NCBI GenBank assembly: GCA_020072965.1
Contig: JAIQFY010000019.1
Span: 1-64,000 of the forward strand
Length of the DNA stretch: 64,000 bases
From: Terriglobia bacterium
Lineage (GTDB): Bacteria; Acidobacteriota; Terriglobia; JAIQFV01
Direction of reading: 5' to 3'
The notes under the pieces: generated by a model
Seen by the model: the letters and a program-made list of their open reading frames with translations, nothing else
What the model was told of the DNA's origin: nothing
The model's database searches: none
Program-made: the position numbers and the translations under genes
Shown: positions 1-10,600 of the stretch, in pieces
Layout of the letters: each line of letters begins with the position of its first letter
Numbering within the stretch: position 1 is the stretch's first letter

Positions 1-1229
1 TCCCGCTGGCGTAGCCCGGCGGCAATATATCCAGGGCTTCGTCCGGTCCCCAATGCCAGTAATAAAGGTCGCTCATACTCAAATTGGGGTTATTGGGGTT
101 GGGCAGCCCCCCGTTGTGCGACCCGATCGTCGCGCCCCATGACGAAACGGCGGTCCGCAAACCATCGATCACGGTCGGTGAATTGCCCATCTCCACCCGC
201 ACTGTGCCGGTGCAGATATAGTAGTCCCCTTTGGCGCCCATGAGGCTCTCATACCATGCGGAGGCCTCCAGGGTATTGATTTCCCATTGAACGTTATTAA
301 AATCATGCCGCACCACATACGCGGCATTGTAGGGATAGGGCCACGGACTGACCTTGACGAGGGGAAGATTGGCCGACTCAAACGCCCATTCGATGGCATT
401 GCGGAAGATCCCGTACGCATACATCCCCGGGGCATTTCCACTGAATCCCATCAGCGGTTGCATCCCGGCATGATAGATGAACTGTCCTCTCCCGTAGGAT
501 TTCGTCGCCACATACGGGGTGCCATTCCCGCGGGCAATCACAGTGGCGTCGCCGGCATTGACCTGCCACGCATAGGTAAGCAGTTCAAGAGGCTGATAAT
601 CAGGCCAGATCCCCCACGGGATGTCCTCCGAGGTCAACGGCATCCTCCAGAACAGGTCTCCCGCTGGAATGTGCGACACCAGGCGATGCTCTGTTGTTTT
701 GCTAAAGCCCGAATTCTGATACCAGTTCTGAAGACCAGGGTTCGCCATGTGCAGGCCCATGGCATCGGCCAACGCAAAATCTCCCCTCGTGCTCCCGTCG
801 GGATTGCGCGTGAACGCGGAGGAGCCCACCAACAGAAATCCCCCTGCCGAGACATAGTTCTGCAAAGGCGTCACCTCGTCGTTACTGACAGCTTCAGAGG
901 CGAGGCTGATGACGATGGGATATCGGGGCGAGCCGTCGGGATTGAGCAGGCTACCGGCACGGATGTCGGCGTCACTGACCACCACGAACGGAGTGCCGTC
1001 GGAGCGCAGGGCTTCCTTCAGCGACTCCGGCATCACGAAGTAGTGCCAATACGGAGTCCACCACTGGTGACCCGTATACCCCGCGCCGGTGGGCGTCGCC
1101 CCACTGGCGGGCATGGTCTCCAGGGCCTGGGTCAGTTCTGAAACGTGGATTGCAACGACAGGCTCCGCAGCGGGCGCGGTGAAAGTGAAAGAAATCACCA
1201 GGACGGCTGCCAGCAACAGCTTTCGCATA
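1..1229 (-). CDS. Secreted NodB-like (polysaccharide deacetylase-like) protein, C-terminus cut by window edge
   Basis: An open frame runs on the minus strand from an ATG at 1229 to the left edge without a stop, so about 409 residues are seen and the C-terminus is missing. The N-terminus (MRKLLLAAVLVISFTFTAPA) is a good signal peptide. Residues of about 30-280 look like a gatase-like or DUF4350-like fold, with a stretch on a secured, possibly restricted state (SAGGFLLVGSSAF, GRGQFIYHAGMQPL). Near residue 305 there is YNAAYVVRHDFNN, which resembles motif 1 of NodB-type deacetylases, and about 60 residues later GATIGSHNGG, which resembles motif 2. I infer a periplasmic or outer-surface polysaccharide deacetylase-like protein. 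The substrate cannot be told. The catalytic assignment rests on two short motifs only. Confidence 0.7.
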
Positions 1230-1791
1230 CTATGCTCCCGGGCGACCCTTAAGACCGTCCATAGTCTGCGTTCTTCGCCAGACAGATTATTGAATTACAA
1301 AGATTGCGAGACCTTAAAGTACTGCGCCTCAACCGCACCACGGCAGGTCAGGCCGGGCTTGGACATTGCCACCACTGCATCCGGTACTTCCCGTAGATCT
1401 GATTGAGATGGGCACACTGGCCGAATTTTCGGATGCACCGCGCTGAAATAATCCTCCTGGATCAATGCAAAAGACGTGGCCTTTGTGCTCCCCATCACAA
1501 TCTCATTCAGAGGAACTAATACCTTCTACTTGTGTCAAAATCTTCACAATTGACACTATTCCCGTTCGGGTCGTCGGTGGGTAAGCGAAACTATTGATCC
1601 TTATGAGTGATAAAGCGCTCCTCGAGACATCGAGCCGGCAGAACTCTTCGCTTAATTTGGATCAAATAGCGAAATAGTCTCAGGGCGAGAGGGGCCTCCC
1701 TACATACCCCCATATTCTTGCTCCATTCAATCTTTTTGTCAATCGGCATGGCAGGCGACGCGCGGCTCATAGTTCTCAGTTGCCACTGGAA

Positions 1792-1882
1792 GGAAGCCGG
1801 AGGCCGGAAGCAAGAAGCCGGAGGTCAGAAGGCGAAGATCCGAAGTCGGAAGCCGGAAGTCGGAAGCCGGAAGCCGGACCTG
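1792..1882. repeat. Heptamer tandem repeat, GGAAGCC type
   Basis: Thirteen consecutive 7-base units stay in phase from 1792. Six are GGAAGCC or GGAAGTC/GGAAGCA, and the others are one to three changes away (GGAGGCC, AGAAGCC, GGAGGTC, CGAAGTC). Spacing is exactly 7 with no slip. The arrangement recalls the short tandemly repeated heptamers (STRR) known from cyanobacteria. Confidence 0.8.
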
Positions 1883-1899
1883 AAATGGGTGAAATTGCT

Positions 1900-1927
1900 A
1901 ACTTCGAACTTTAAACTTTGAACTTTG
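1900..1927. repeat. Heptamer tandem repeat, AACTTTG type
   Basis: Four in-phase 7-base units: AACTTCG, AACTTTA, AACTTTG, AACTTTG. It lies 17 bases after the GGAAGCC-type run and has a different unit sequence. Confidence 0.75.
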
Positions 1928-2164
1928 AGCCATGAACTTCCGCACCCTGGAGCCGCATGGCGTTATCATCCTCAGCAGAAGCTGTGCGACGATCAACAAA
2001 ACGAGTTTGAATTGGCCGTCAAAGGAATTAACATAGACGCCCTCAGTGCTTCCTGCTTAAAGAATCCTTGCAGGACTCGAGATCCACCAGCATTTTTTGG
2101 GGGGGCTTTCTACTCTCTGAACCGTAGCTTGCACGGAGTTAACGGACCCGATAGGGAGCTGATT

Positions 2165-2929
2165 GTGACAAATCTCGATCAACTTTGGCTTCATCCGCCG
2201 AAGGATTTACGGTTGACCGGCGCTGACGTTCACGTCTGGCGAGCGTCTCTCTCCCCGTCCGCTTCCCTTGTCGATCAGATGGCCGGGCTCCTTTCGAGTG
2301 ATGAACAGGAGAGGGCCGCGAGATTTCACTTTGAAGTGGATCGAAGACGATTCATCGTGGGGCGCGGACTTCTGCGCACCATCCTTGGACAATACCTTGA
2401 AGTTCAACCGACAGCCCTACGATTCCAATACGAACCCCAGGGTAGGCCATCCCTGGCGGCGCCGGAAAGAAAGGAAAAATTGAGTTTTAATTTGTCCGAT
2501 TCAGGAGACTTGGCGGTTTATGCGCTCGCCCTAAACCGGAGAATTGGAATCGACTTGGAACGGCTTCGGGCCGTTCCAGATATGCTGGAGATTGCCAAAC
2601 GATTTTTCGCTTCGGAAGAATTCGATGAATTGTGTTCACTCCCCGGAGGTTTACAGCGAGAAGGGTTCTTCCGGTGTTGGACCCGGAAGGAAGCTTATCT
2701 AAAGGCCATTGGAGAAGGATTAGGGGTTCCACTGGACCAATTTGTTGTGTCGCTTGCTTCCAAGGAAGTGGCAAGAGTGGTCAGTATCCTGGGGGACCCT
2801 GAGGAGGCCTCGCGATGGACTCTCACGGAACTCGCTCCCGGCGCGGATTATGTCGCTGCACTTGCCGTCGAGGGGCAGCAGGGGCGTCTCTCCTGTTGGG
2901 ATTCGAAAGCCTTCCCCCCTCTTTTTTAA
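2165..2929 (+). CDS. Sfp-type 4'-phosphopantetheinyl transferase
   Basis: Transfers the phosphopantetheine arm of CoA to carrier-protein serines, which the downstream NRPS/PKS needs for activity. I start it at GTG 2165, preceded by AGGGAG with 7-base spacing. This gives 254 residues, the usual size for the Sfp/HetI family; the open frame continues further upstream but without family-like sequence. Visible motifs are IGIDLE at residues 127-132 (the Mg-binding Asp and Glu) and CWTRKEAYLKAIGEGL at 171-186, the classic W-x-x-K-E-A signature. GRPSLAAP near residue 93 matches the family's substrate-side motif. It is separated from the NRPS genes by 1.4 kb of repeats, so it probably has its own promoter. 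It is the only carrier-protein activating enzyme in the window and the likely partner of the cluster. Confidence 0.92.
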   Translation: MTNLDQLWLHPPKDLRLTGADVHVWRASLSPSASLVDQMAGLLSSDEQERAARFHFEVDRRRFIVGRGLLRTILGQYLEVQPTALRFQYEPQGRPSLAAPERKEKLSFNLSDSGDLAVYALALNRRIGIDLERLRAVPDMLEIAKRFFASEEFDELCSLPGGLQREGFFRCWTRKEAYLKAIGEGLGVPLDQFVVSLASKEVARVVSILGDPEEASRWTLTELAPGADYVAALAVEGQQGRLSCWDSKAFPPLF

Positions 2930-3044
2930 GCGCTTTCGGAAATTGAATGTGCAGGACCAAACCTGCAGTAGCGGGTTTGCCAAGCAGGCAGCAAGTCCAC
3001 CAAGCGATCATGTATTGAACTTTCAACACGAGGGGTGCCTGGTC

Positions 3045-3720
3045 CGGCGCCTGTGCCCTGAAAGGGCCACCTTCAAAAGCCCAGGGCATCGCCCTGGGGG
3101 AACACAAAGCACAAACTTCCTGAACCCGCCTTGGCGGGTTCTCTGGATTCGCAAATCTTGACTGCGTCTTCGAGGATCAGGAGAGGACACAACGCAAAAA
3201 CGAGATCCGCGGGTCCACCCACCTCGAGTGCCGGTGATTTATAGGCTTTGAACACAGGAGCAAGATAATGGACCATCGCCCAAGCCAACACTCAGGGAAC
3301 TCGGGTTTAGGTGCCTTTCACGGTTGGTGAAAATTTCCCCTTAGGCCGCCCTTTCAGGGCAGGCCCAAAAGAGAAGATCCCCACAGACCCCAGGGCGTTG
3401 CCCTGGGCTTTTGAAGGCCGCCCTTTCAGGGCCGGAGAACTGACGATGGTTTTCTAACGCACACAATTTCCTGAGGCGCCTTTTTATTTGAAGGCCGCCC
3501 TTTCAGGGCAGGCGCAAGAGAAAAGATCCCCTCGGACCCCAGGGCGATGCCCTGGGCTTTTGAAGGCTGCCCTTTTAGGGCAGGTGAACAGACGATGGTT
3601 TTCTAACGCACACAATTTCCTGAGGCGCCTTTTTATTTGAAGGCTGCCCTTTCAGGGCCGGAGAACCGACAATGATTTTCCGGCGCATACAATTTTCGGA
3701 TGTGGCTTTTTGAGTGGATC
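3045..3720. repeat. REP-like palindrome cluster (family A)
   Basis: The repeat has two hairpins joined by a constant linker. The first is CCCAGGGC-GTT-GCCCTGGG (loop variants ATC and GAT), the linker is TTTTGAAGG, and the second is GCCCTTTCAGGGC. Copies start near 3055 (inverted orientation), 3391 and 3538; half units occur near 3350, 3496 and 3647. A longer block beginning GACGATGGTTTTCTAACGC starts at 3442 and again at 3591, a direct repeat of period 149, with a decayed third start at 3668. No transposase for this family is seen in the window. Confidence 0.8.
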
Positions 3721-4297
3721 GCGATTGATGCAATATTTGACTGGAGGAAACAGTCGTAAGCTTTTCAGAGGGAAGGTTGTCAACTTCCTTAATTCCTGGC
3801 CTCCTCATAAAAGCCCTTTTTCCCTTGGTCGCCACTGAATCTGCGTCTCACCCAACCATTGAGGGGTGAAGGCTGAGAAGACACTCCAACGACTCTAAAG
3901 TTCCACACAGGTGGACGCAAAAGCGTACCTGTGTGGGCAGGTGTCAACGGTGGTATCAAGGGTGTTTTCATGATAGGCTTTAAGCCAGTGACTGGTGGGG
4001 CTGGGAGGAAATATCCCCGCCTGAACTCAGGAGAGGGGTTTCTCAAATTTGGAAATTCTCCCGAGGCAGTTTTCGCCGCTCATCCACTGAAGAGAAGGAC
4101 ATTCCAGGCTGCGCAAGTGTCGAAGCAACGGTGCCCGTATCGGATAAGACTCGTGAAATCAGAGTTGGACCTCGGATCAGGAAGAAGGACGTCCGGAGGC
4201 GCCTTTCGTAACATTTCCTTCACAATTCATGTGTAGAATCTCTTGAGACAAGGAAGGGCCTCTTGGAGGCCAAGTCAACAATTCAACTCGTAGAAAA

Positions 4298-4323
4298 GGC
4301 CGCTCCCTGAGGGGGCGGCTTTT
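4298..4323 (+). promoter_or_regulatory. Terminator-like hairpin in the NRPS leader
   Basis: GGCCGCTCCC (4298-4307), a TGA loop and GGGGGCGGCT (4311-4320) form a GC-rich stem with a single mismatch and a G-T pair, followed at once by TTTT (4320-4323). It ends 27 bases before the first NRPS start codon. As a terminator it would stop transcription before the operon, so it may be an attenuator or the end of an upstream transcript. The function is inferred from shape alone. Confidence 0.5.
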
Positions 4324-4350
4324 CAGGCTCCAGAGAGGAGTCGACCTACC

Positions 4351-7300
4351 TTGAAAACACAGGAAAAAGAGACCAAAACAGGGCAAGGGAGGATAGAGAA
4401 TTCCTATCCCCTCTCTCCGATGCAGCAGGCCATGCTGTTCAACTATCTGGATGACCGGCACTCCGGCGTTGACATCGAGCAGATCGTTTCTACCTTGCGT
4501 GAGCGAGTGCGCTCCGACCATTTCCAGCAGGCCTGGCGGAGGGTTGTAGAGAGGCATCCTATTCTGAGAACCACCTTTGAGTGGGAAGGCCTTGCAGACC
4601 CCATTCAGATTGTCCACAGTGAAGCTCCCCCCGCTTTTAAAGAGTTCGACTGGCATTCGCTTTCCCGGGCAGAGCAGGAAGAGCGATTGATTTCCTATCT
4701 CGAATCGGACCGCCACCGCGGTTTTCTGCTCAATGAAGCGCCGCTCATGCGAATTGCCCTGTTCCGACTGGGTGATGCGGACTACCGATGCGTGTGGACA
4801 TTCCATCATGCCCTTTTGGATGGACGGTCTTTCCCGCTCGTTTTGAAAGAGGTGTTTACGTTCTACGAAGCCTTCTGCGAGGGGCGTGAAATTACACTGG
4901 ATCTTCCCCGTCCCTTTGGCGACTATATTAGGTGGCTTCAAAGCAAAGACCATTCCCAATCAGAGGCTTTCTGGAGGGAAATGCTCAAAGGGTTTCGAGC
5001 CCCCACTCCGTTTAATGTCCCTCGAGACTCGCATCAAGATTCTGACACAAGAAATCACGGCGCCCAGGAAATACGGCTATCAAAAGAATTGACAGAGACA
5101 GTGAACTCCTTCACCCAGGAGAACGGACTCACTCTGAACACGCTCATCCAAGGGGCCTGGTCGCTCCTTCTCCATCATTACAGCGGTGAGGAAGACCTTG
5201 TATTTGGCGCCACAAGAGCATGTCGCCGGACTGCTTTGGAGGGAGCTGAATCCATGGTGGGGATCTTTATCAACACGCTCCCCGTCAGGGTCCAGGTGAC
5301 CTCTGACTTGATGCTCATCCCATTTCTGAAAGGGCTCCGCACTCAGCAGGTCGGCTTGCGAGAGTATGAACACACGCCCCTTCACTTGGTCCAAGGGTGG
5401 AGTGGAGTTCCGCGGGGGAAGCCCCTGTTTGAAAGTATTGTTGTATTTGAAAATTACCTATTAAACACCGCCCTGCGTGCCGGAGGCGGCCAATGGCTGC
5501 ATCGAGAGTTCCGGTATATCGGTCACACCAATTTTCCAGTCACGGTCATCGGGTACTCGGACGCGGAACTACTGCTTAGAATCGAATATGATCGACGCCG
5601 TTTCGATGATTCAACCGTTGAGAGGATGCTAGGTCATCTCAAGACCCTCCTGGTCCATATGGCGGCGTCTCCAAACCAGAAATTGGCTGAAGTGAAGATG
5701 CTGACTCATGAGGAATACCAAATTCTGGTGGAAGATTGGAACAAGGGAACGTTGGATTTTTCAAAGGGCAAGTGCATCCACCAACTTTTTGAGGATCAAG
5801 TCACACGCTCCCCTGAGAAGGTGGCCCTGATTTGTGACGGGGAGCGTCTCACCTATTCCGAGTTGAATGCACGTGCCAACCGCCTCGCCCACGGGTTGCG
5901 CGAATTTGGAGTCAAACCTGATGTCATCGTGGGAATGTACATGGAGCGGTCGGTGGAAATGGTTTTGGGCATTCTGGCAATCCTCAAGGCGGGGGGTGCT
6001 TATTTGCCCATCGATCCGGCCTACCCCCAGGAGCGATTGAACTTTATGCTCGAGGATTCGCACGCCACCGTTCTCTTAACCCAAAAGGAATTGGCTGCCC
6101 GCGTTACTGCCCCGCAATTGCGGATTCTGTGTGTCGACGAATTTGACGCCCGGCCAGACGTTGACAATCCCCAGAGCGGCACAGGAGCGGACAATCTGGC
6201 TTATGTGATCTACACTTCCGGCTCCACGGGAAAACCCAAGGGCGTCGGGATCACCCATTACAATGTAGCTCGACTCTTCCAAGCAACTGATCCGTGGTTC
6301 CACTTCGACTCCGGTGATGTCTGGACACTGTTTCATTCCTGTGCGTTTGACTTTTCAGTCTGGGAGATTTGGGGCTCTCTCCTTTACGGCGGACGATTGG
6401 TTGTTGTTCCCTATATGGTGAGCCGATCACCCGACGCGTTTTATGAACTCGTCGCCAAGGAACAGGTGACGGTGTTGAACCAGACCCCCTCCGCCTTCCG
6501 CCAACTCATCCAGGCGGAAGAAATGGCCGAAAAGAAAAAACAACTCGCTCTCCGCCTGGTCATTTTTGGCGGCGAGGCTCTGGAGATGCAAAGCCTCAAG
6601 CCGTGGTTTGAAAGGCATGGGGACCAACGCCCCCAATTGGTCAATATGTACGGCATCACGGAAACGACCGTGCATGTGACCTATCGCCCCTTGTCCTCGG
6701 GGGATGTCAGTCGCGGCAGCGTCATCGGCATTCCGATCCCCGATCTTCAGATTTACATTCTGGACCCGCAGCGCAACCCTGTTCCCCTGGGCATTCCCGG
6801 GGAGATGCACGTAGGGGGTGCGGGGCTGGCGCGCGGCTATCTTAACCGCCCGGAATTAACGGCACAGCGTTTCATCGTCAACCCGTTTGGGAAGGACGCA
6901 AGCGAACGCCTGTACCGGACGGGGGATCTGGCACGATTCCTGCCCGGGCATGATATCGAATACCTGGGCCGAATCGACACCCAGGTCAAGATCCGTGGAT
7001 TTCGCATTGAGCTGGGTGAAATCGAGTCCCTCCTCTGTCAGCATCCTTCCATCCGCGAAGCGGTTGTCATTGCCCGAGAAGATGTCCCGGGAGACAAACG
7101 TCTGGTCGCGTACGTGGTTCCCCATGCAGCTTCCCCCGCCATTAATGAGCTGCATACCCATCTAAGGAGACATCTTCCAGATTATATGGTCCCGTCAGCT
7201 TTCGTTCCGCTCAAGACCATTCCGTTAACCAACAACGGGAAAGTGGATCGGCTGGCACTACCGGCACCTGATAAGACCCAGCGCGACCTGGAGAAACCCT

Positions 7301-7632
7301 TCGTCGCGCCGCGAACCGAACTGGAGCGGACCCTGGCCAGCCTCTGGCAAAGTGCACTCAATGTGGAAAGGGTCGGATTGGAAGACAACTTCTTCGAACT
7401 CGGCGGGCATTCCCTGCTTCTGGTTCAAATCCATGGAAAACTGCGGTCGCTTCTCCACCGCGACCTGCCCATCACCGAGCTGTTCCAATACCCAACTATC
7501 CGTGCGCTGGCCGATCACCTGACCGAGCCAGCGTCTACTGAGACTTCGACAAAGAACATACGGCGGCGCGCCGAGCGGCAAATTGCAGCCCGGTCACGGC
7601 GTGTGGAACTCGAGAAGGAACTCGACAAATGA
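4351..7632 (+). CDS. NRPS module 1: C-A(Thr)-PCP
   Basis: 1093 residues. The start is TTG 4351 with AGAGGAG ten bases upstream; the next in-frame ATG lies inside the condensation domain. Domains: condensation (about 20-440, HHALLDG near 152-158), adenylation (about 470-990, YTSGSTGKPKG near 620, GITETTVHVTY as A5, TGDLARF as A7, NGKVDRLAL as A10) and a carrier domain (DNFFELGGHSL, Ser near 1020). Aligning by eye to GrsA, the ten pocket residues read D-F-W-N-I-G-M-V-H-K, the textbook threonine code. The protein ends in a basic, helical tail (residues about 1068-1093) of the kind used for docking to a following PKS. Its stop overlaps the next start (ATGA). A condensation domain in the first module suggests either N-acylation of Thr or that another enzyme loads first. 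Confidence 0.95.
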   Translation: MKTQEKETKTGQGRIENSYPLSPMQQAMLFNYLDDRHSGVDIEQIVSTLRERVRSDHFQQAWRRVVERHPILRTTFEWEGLADPIQIVHSEAPPAFKEFDWHSLSRAEQEERLISYLESDRHRGFLLNEAPLMRIALFRLGDADYRCVWTFHHALLDGRSFPLVLKEVFTFYEAFCEGREITLDLPRPFGDYIRWLQSKDHSQSEAFWREMLKGFRAPTPFNVPRDSHQDSDTRNHGAQEIRLSKELTETVNSFTQENGLTLNTLIQGAWSLLLHHYSGEEDLVFGATRACRRTALEGAESMVGIFINTLPVRVQVTSDLMLIPFLKGLRTQQVGLREYEHTPLHLVQGWSGVPRGKPLFESIVVFENYLLNTALRAGGGQWLHREFRYIGHTNFPVTVIGYSDAELLLRIEYDRRRFDDSTVERMLGHLKTLLVHMAASPNQKLAEVKMLTHEEYQILVEDWNKGTLDFSKGKCIHQLFEDQVTRSPEKVALICDGERLTYSELNARANRLAHGLREFGVKPDVIVGMYMERSVEMVLGILAILKAGGAYLPIDPAYPQERLNFMLEDSHATVLLTQKELAARVTAPQLRILCVDEFDARPDVDNPQSGTGADNLAYVIYTSGSTGKPKGVGITHYNVARLFQATDPWFHFDSGDVWTLFHSCAFDFSVWEIWGSLLYGGRLVVVPYMVSRSPDAFYELVAKEQVTVLNQTPSAFRQLIQAEEMAEKKKQLALRLVIFGGEALEMQSLKPWFERHGDQRPQLVNMYGITETTVHVTYRPLSSGDVSRGSVIGIPIPDLQIYILDPQRNPVPLGIPGEMHVGGAGLARGYLNRPELTAQRFIVNPFGKDASERLYRTGDLARFLPGHDIEYLGRIDTQVKIRGFRIELGEIESLLCQHPSIREAVVIAREDVPGDKRLVAYVVPHAASPAINELHTHLRRHLPDYMVPSAFVPLKTIPLTNNGKVDRLALPAPDKTQRDLEKPFVAPRTELERTLASLWQSALNVERVGLEDNFFELGGHSLLLVQIHGKLRSLLHRDLPITELFQYPTIRALADHLTEPASTETSTKNIRRRAERQIAARSRRVELEKELDK

Positions 7633-10600
7633 AAGAGAACCCAAAAAGCAAATCGATCGGCGATGTGGCTATCATTGGTATGGCGGGTCGTTTTCCAGGC
7701 GCCCGGAACATCGAGTCTTTCTGGCACAACCTGAAAAATGGGGTCGAGTCCATCCGATTTTTCACCGACCAGGAACTCGCAGCCGCCGGGGTCGATGCCG
7801 AATTGCTGGCGAATCCGAGCTATGTCAAGGCCCGGGGCTTGCTTGAAGACATTGATATGTTTGACGCCGGGTTCTTCGGCATACTTCCCCGAGAAGCGGA
7901 AACGATGGACCCGCAGCAGCGTCTTTTCCTGGAGACCTCCTGGGAGGCGCTGGAAAATGCGGGATACGATTCCGAGAAGTACGACGGGGCCATTGGACTG
8001 AGTGCGGGCGTCAACATGAGTACCTACCTGTTCGCCAATCTAGGGGCCGACAGAGAGTATATTGAAAGTTTGGTCAGTTCCACGGATGCTGGCGCCTTCC
8101 AGATTTATCTAGCCAACGAAAAGGACCACCTGACCACTCGCGTCGCCTACAAACTGAACTTGAAGGGCCCTGCCATGACGGTGCAAACCGCATGCTCCAC
8201 CTCGCTGGTGGCGGTCTGCCAGGCCTGCCAGAGCCTGCTGTCTTACCAGTGTGACATGGTGCTGGCCGGCGGCGTGGCTGTGACGGTTCCGCAGATGGCT
8301 GGACATTTGTATCGGGAAGGCGCCATCCTCTCTCCGGACGGACATTGCCGAGCCTTTGACGCTCAGGCCCAAGGCACCTTGTTTGGGAGCGGTGTGGGAA
8401 TCGTCATGCTGAAGCGGTTGGAGGATGCCGTGGATGATGGCGACAGCATCCTTGCTGTCATCAAGGGGTTCGCCTTGAACAATGACGGATCTTCTAAAGT
8501 CACTTACACGGCCCCCAGCGTGGATGGCCAGGCGGATGTGATAGCGCTGGCCCAGGCCCTCGCCGGTGTGGACGCCGATACCATCAGCTACGTTGAAGCT
8601 CATGGCACGGGGACTCCGCTGGGCGACCCGATCGAGATCGCGGCGCTGACCCAGGCCTTTCGACAGAGCACCGATAAGAAAGGGTTTTGCGGCGTCGGGT
8701 CGGTGAAGAGCAACATTGGACACCTCGACTCCGCGGCGGGTGTGACGGGCTTAATCAAGACCGTGCTGGCATTACAACATAAACTGATTCCCCCGTCGTT
8801 GCATTACACTCAGCCCAATCCTAAAATTGATTTTGCCAACAGCCCCTTCTATGTGGTCGCGCGACCGACCGAATGGCCCCGCAACGACACCCCCCGCCGC
8901 GCGGGCGTCAGCTCGTTTGGAATCGGCGGAACCAACGCTCACTTGGTGCTAGAAGAAGCCCCCCCGCGCGAACCTTCAGGACCATCCCGCTCTCGACAAC
9001 TGCTGCTCGTCTCAGCCCGGTCCGACACCGCATTGGACCAGGCGACCACCGCTCTCGCGACACACCTCAGGACACACCCCGACCTGAGCCTGGCCGATAC
9101 GGCTTACACACTCCAGGTGGGCCGCCGTGCATTCCCGCATCGTCGCATGGCGGTGTGCGGCGATGCGAAGGACGCCGTGGAGGTCCTTGAGAAACGCGAC
9201 TCCAAACGTGTGTTCACTCAAACCGCTGAGCAACACGATCCGCCTGTGATGTTCATGTTTCCCGGCCAGGGCGCTCAGTACGTCAATATGGGCGCTGAAA
9301 TATACCGAACCGAACCCGTATTCAAAGAGGCCATGGACCGGTGTGCCGAGTTGCTGCACCCGCATCTGGGCCTGGATTTGCGGTCCATTTTGTATCCCCC
9401 GTCCGATCAGGTCGCCTCGATGGGAGAGCGGTTGCTGCAAACGCAGATCACGCAACCGGCGCTGTTTGCGATTGAGTATGCCCTGGCGCAGTTATGGATC
9501 AGTTGGGGAGTGCGTCCGGTGGCGATGATCGGCCACAGCGTTGGTGAGTATGTGGCCGGCTGCCTGGCGGGGGTATTTCCGCTTGAAGATGCCCTGCCCC
9601 TGGTGGCGGACAGGGCGCGATTGGTACAGGCTCAACCTCGCGGGGCCATGGTGGCCGTTCGCTTGCCCGAGAGTGAGATTCTGCGGCTACTGAACGCCGA
9701 TCTCTCCATCGCCACGATCAACTCGCCATCGCTGTGCGTGGTATCGGGTCCTTTCGGCGCCGTGGAAGCTTTCGAGCAGCGGCTGAAGGAAGCCGGAGTG
9801 GTCAACACGCGGCTACATACCTCGCACGCTTTTCACTCGGCGATGATGGAGCCGGTGCTTGCTCCCTTCACGGAAATCCTCAATAAAGTCCGGCTTCAGG
9901 AGCCGAAAATTCGATACGTCTCCAACGTCACCGGCCGCTGGGTCACCGCGGCCGAAACGACAGACCCCCACTATTGGGCGGGCCACGTGCGGCAGGCGGT
10001 GCGCTTTGCGGACGGCGTCGCCCTGTTGCTCGAGGATCCACATTCGGTGCTGTTGGAGGTCGGTCCTGGCCACACGCTAACCGCATTGACACGACAGCAT
10101 CCGGCCTGCGCGCGAAAGCAGGTGGTACTGGCTTCCCTTCCGACGGCCGAAGATCCGGAGCAGCATTCGGTCCTCACGGCGCTGGGCAGACTGTGGATGG
10201 CGGGAGTGACCGTGGATTGGCCGGCATTTTACGCTCAGGAGCAGCGGCGGCGCGTGGCTCTGCCGACCTATCCATTTGAGCGTCAACGCTGTTGGATTGA
10301 GCCCGACCGGTCAGTGGGCCATCGGGCGAGCCTGTCTCTCGCTGCTGCGGCGCCGACAGAAAGCCTCCCGGCAGCCGTCCCGGGCGAGCCGACCGGGATA
10401 ATCTCTGCGGGCCCGCCGGCGACCCGCAAGGAACAGATCGTTTTGCAGTTAAAAGACCTGCTGCGCGAGTTGTCGGGAATAGATTGCAGTGACGTGGAGA
10501 ACAACACCACGTTTGTGGAGATGGGGTTTGAATCGCTTTTCCTGACCCAGGTCAGCGCCGAAATTGAAAAACGCTTTGGCCTGCGGATCGCTTTCCGGCA

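Larger units (their letters stand above)
1230..2164. other. Gap with heptamer repeats; no convincing gene
   Basis: I find no gene with coding character here. The stretch separates a minus-strand secreted protein from the plus-strand phosphopantetheinyl transferase, so it should hold two divergent promoters, but none is clear. It holds two runs of 7-base repeats at 1792-1882 and 1900-1927, listed separately. An open frame continues upstream of the transferase to a TTG at 1925, but it has no family similarity and the repeats run up to its start. Confidence 0.6.
2930..4350. other. Gap with compound palindromic repeats and NRPS leader
   Basis: This 1.4 kb holds no gene that I accept. The first part (3045-3720) is a cluster of GC-rich palindromes. 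3720-4290 has no recognisable feature apart from a TAGAAT hexamer at 4234-4239 that could be a -10 element but lacks a good -35. The end (4298-4340) holds a terminator-like hairpin and the ribosome binding site of the first NRPS gene. Confidence 0.6.

Noticed and set aside
287-1141. Plus-strand open frame of 284 codons
   Set aside because: It is the antisense shadow of the secreted protein read on the minus strand, which has a signal peptide and motifs.
1925-2164. N-terminal extension of the phosphopantetheinyl transferase from TTG 1925
   Set aside because: It lies beside heptamer repeats, has no family similarity and would make the protein too long; GTG 2165 has a ribosome binding site.
3789-4046. 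Minus-strand frame in the gap upstream of the NRPS
   Set aside because: Pro-rich, no motif, no clear start; a chance frame is more likely.
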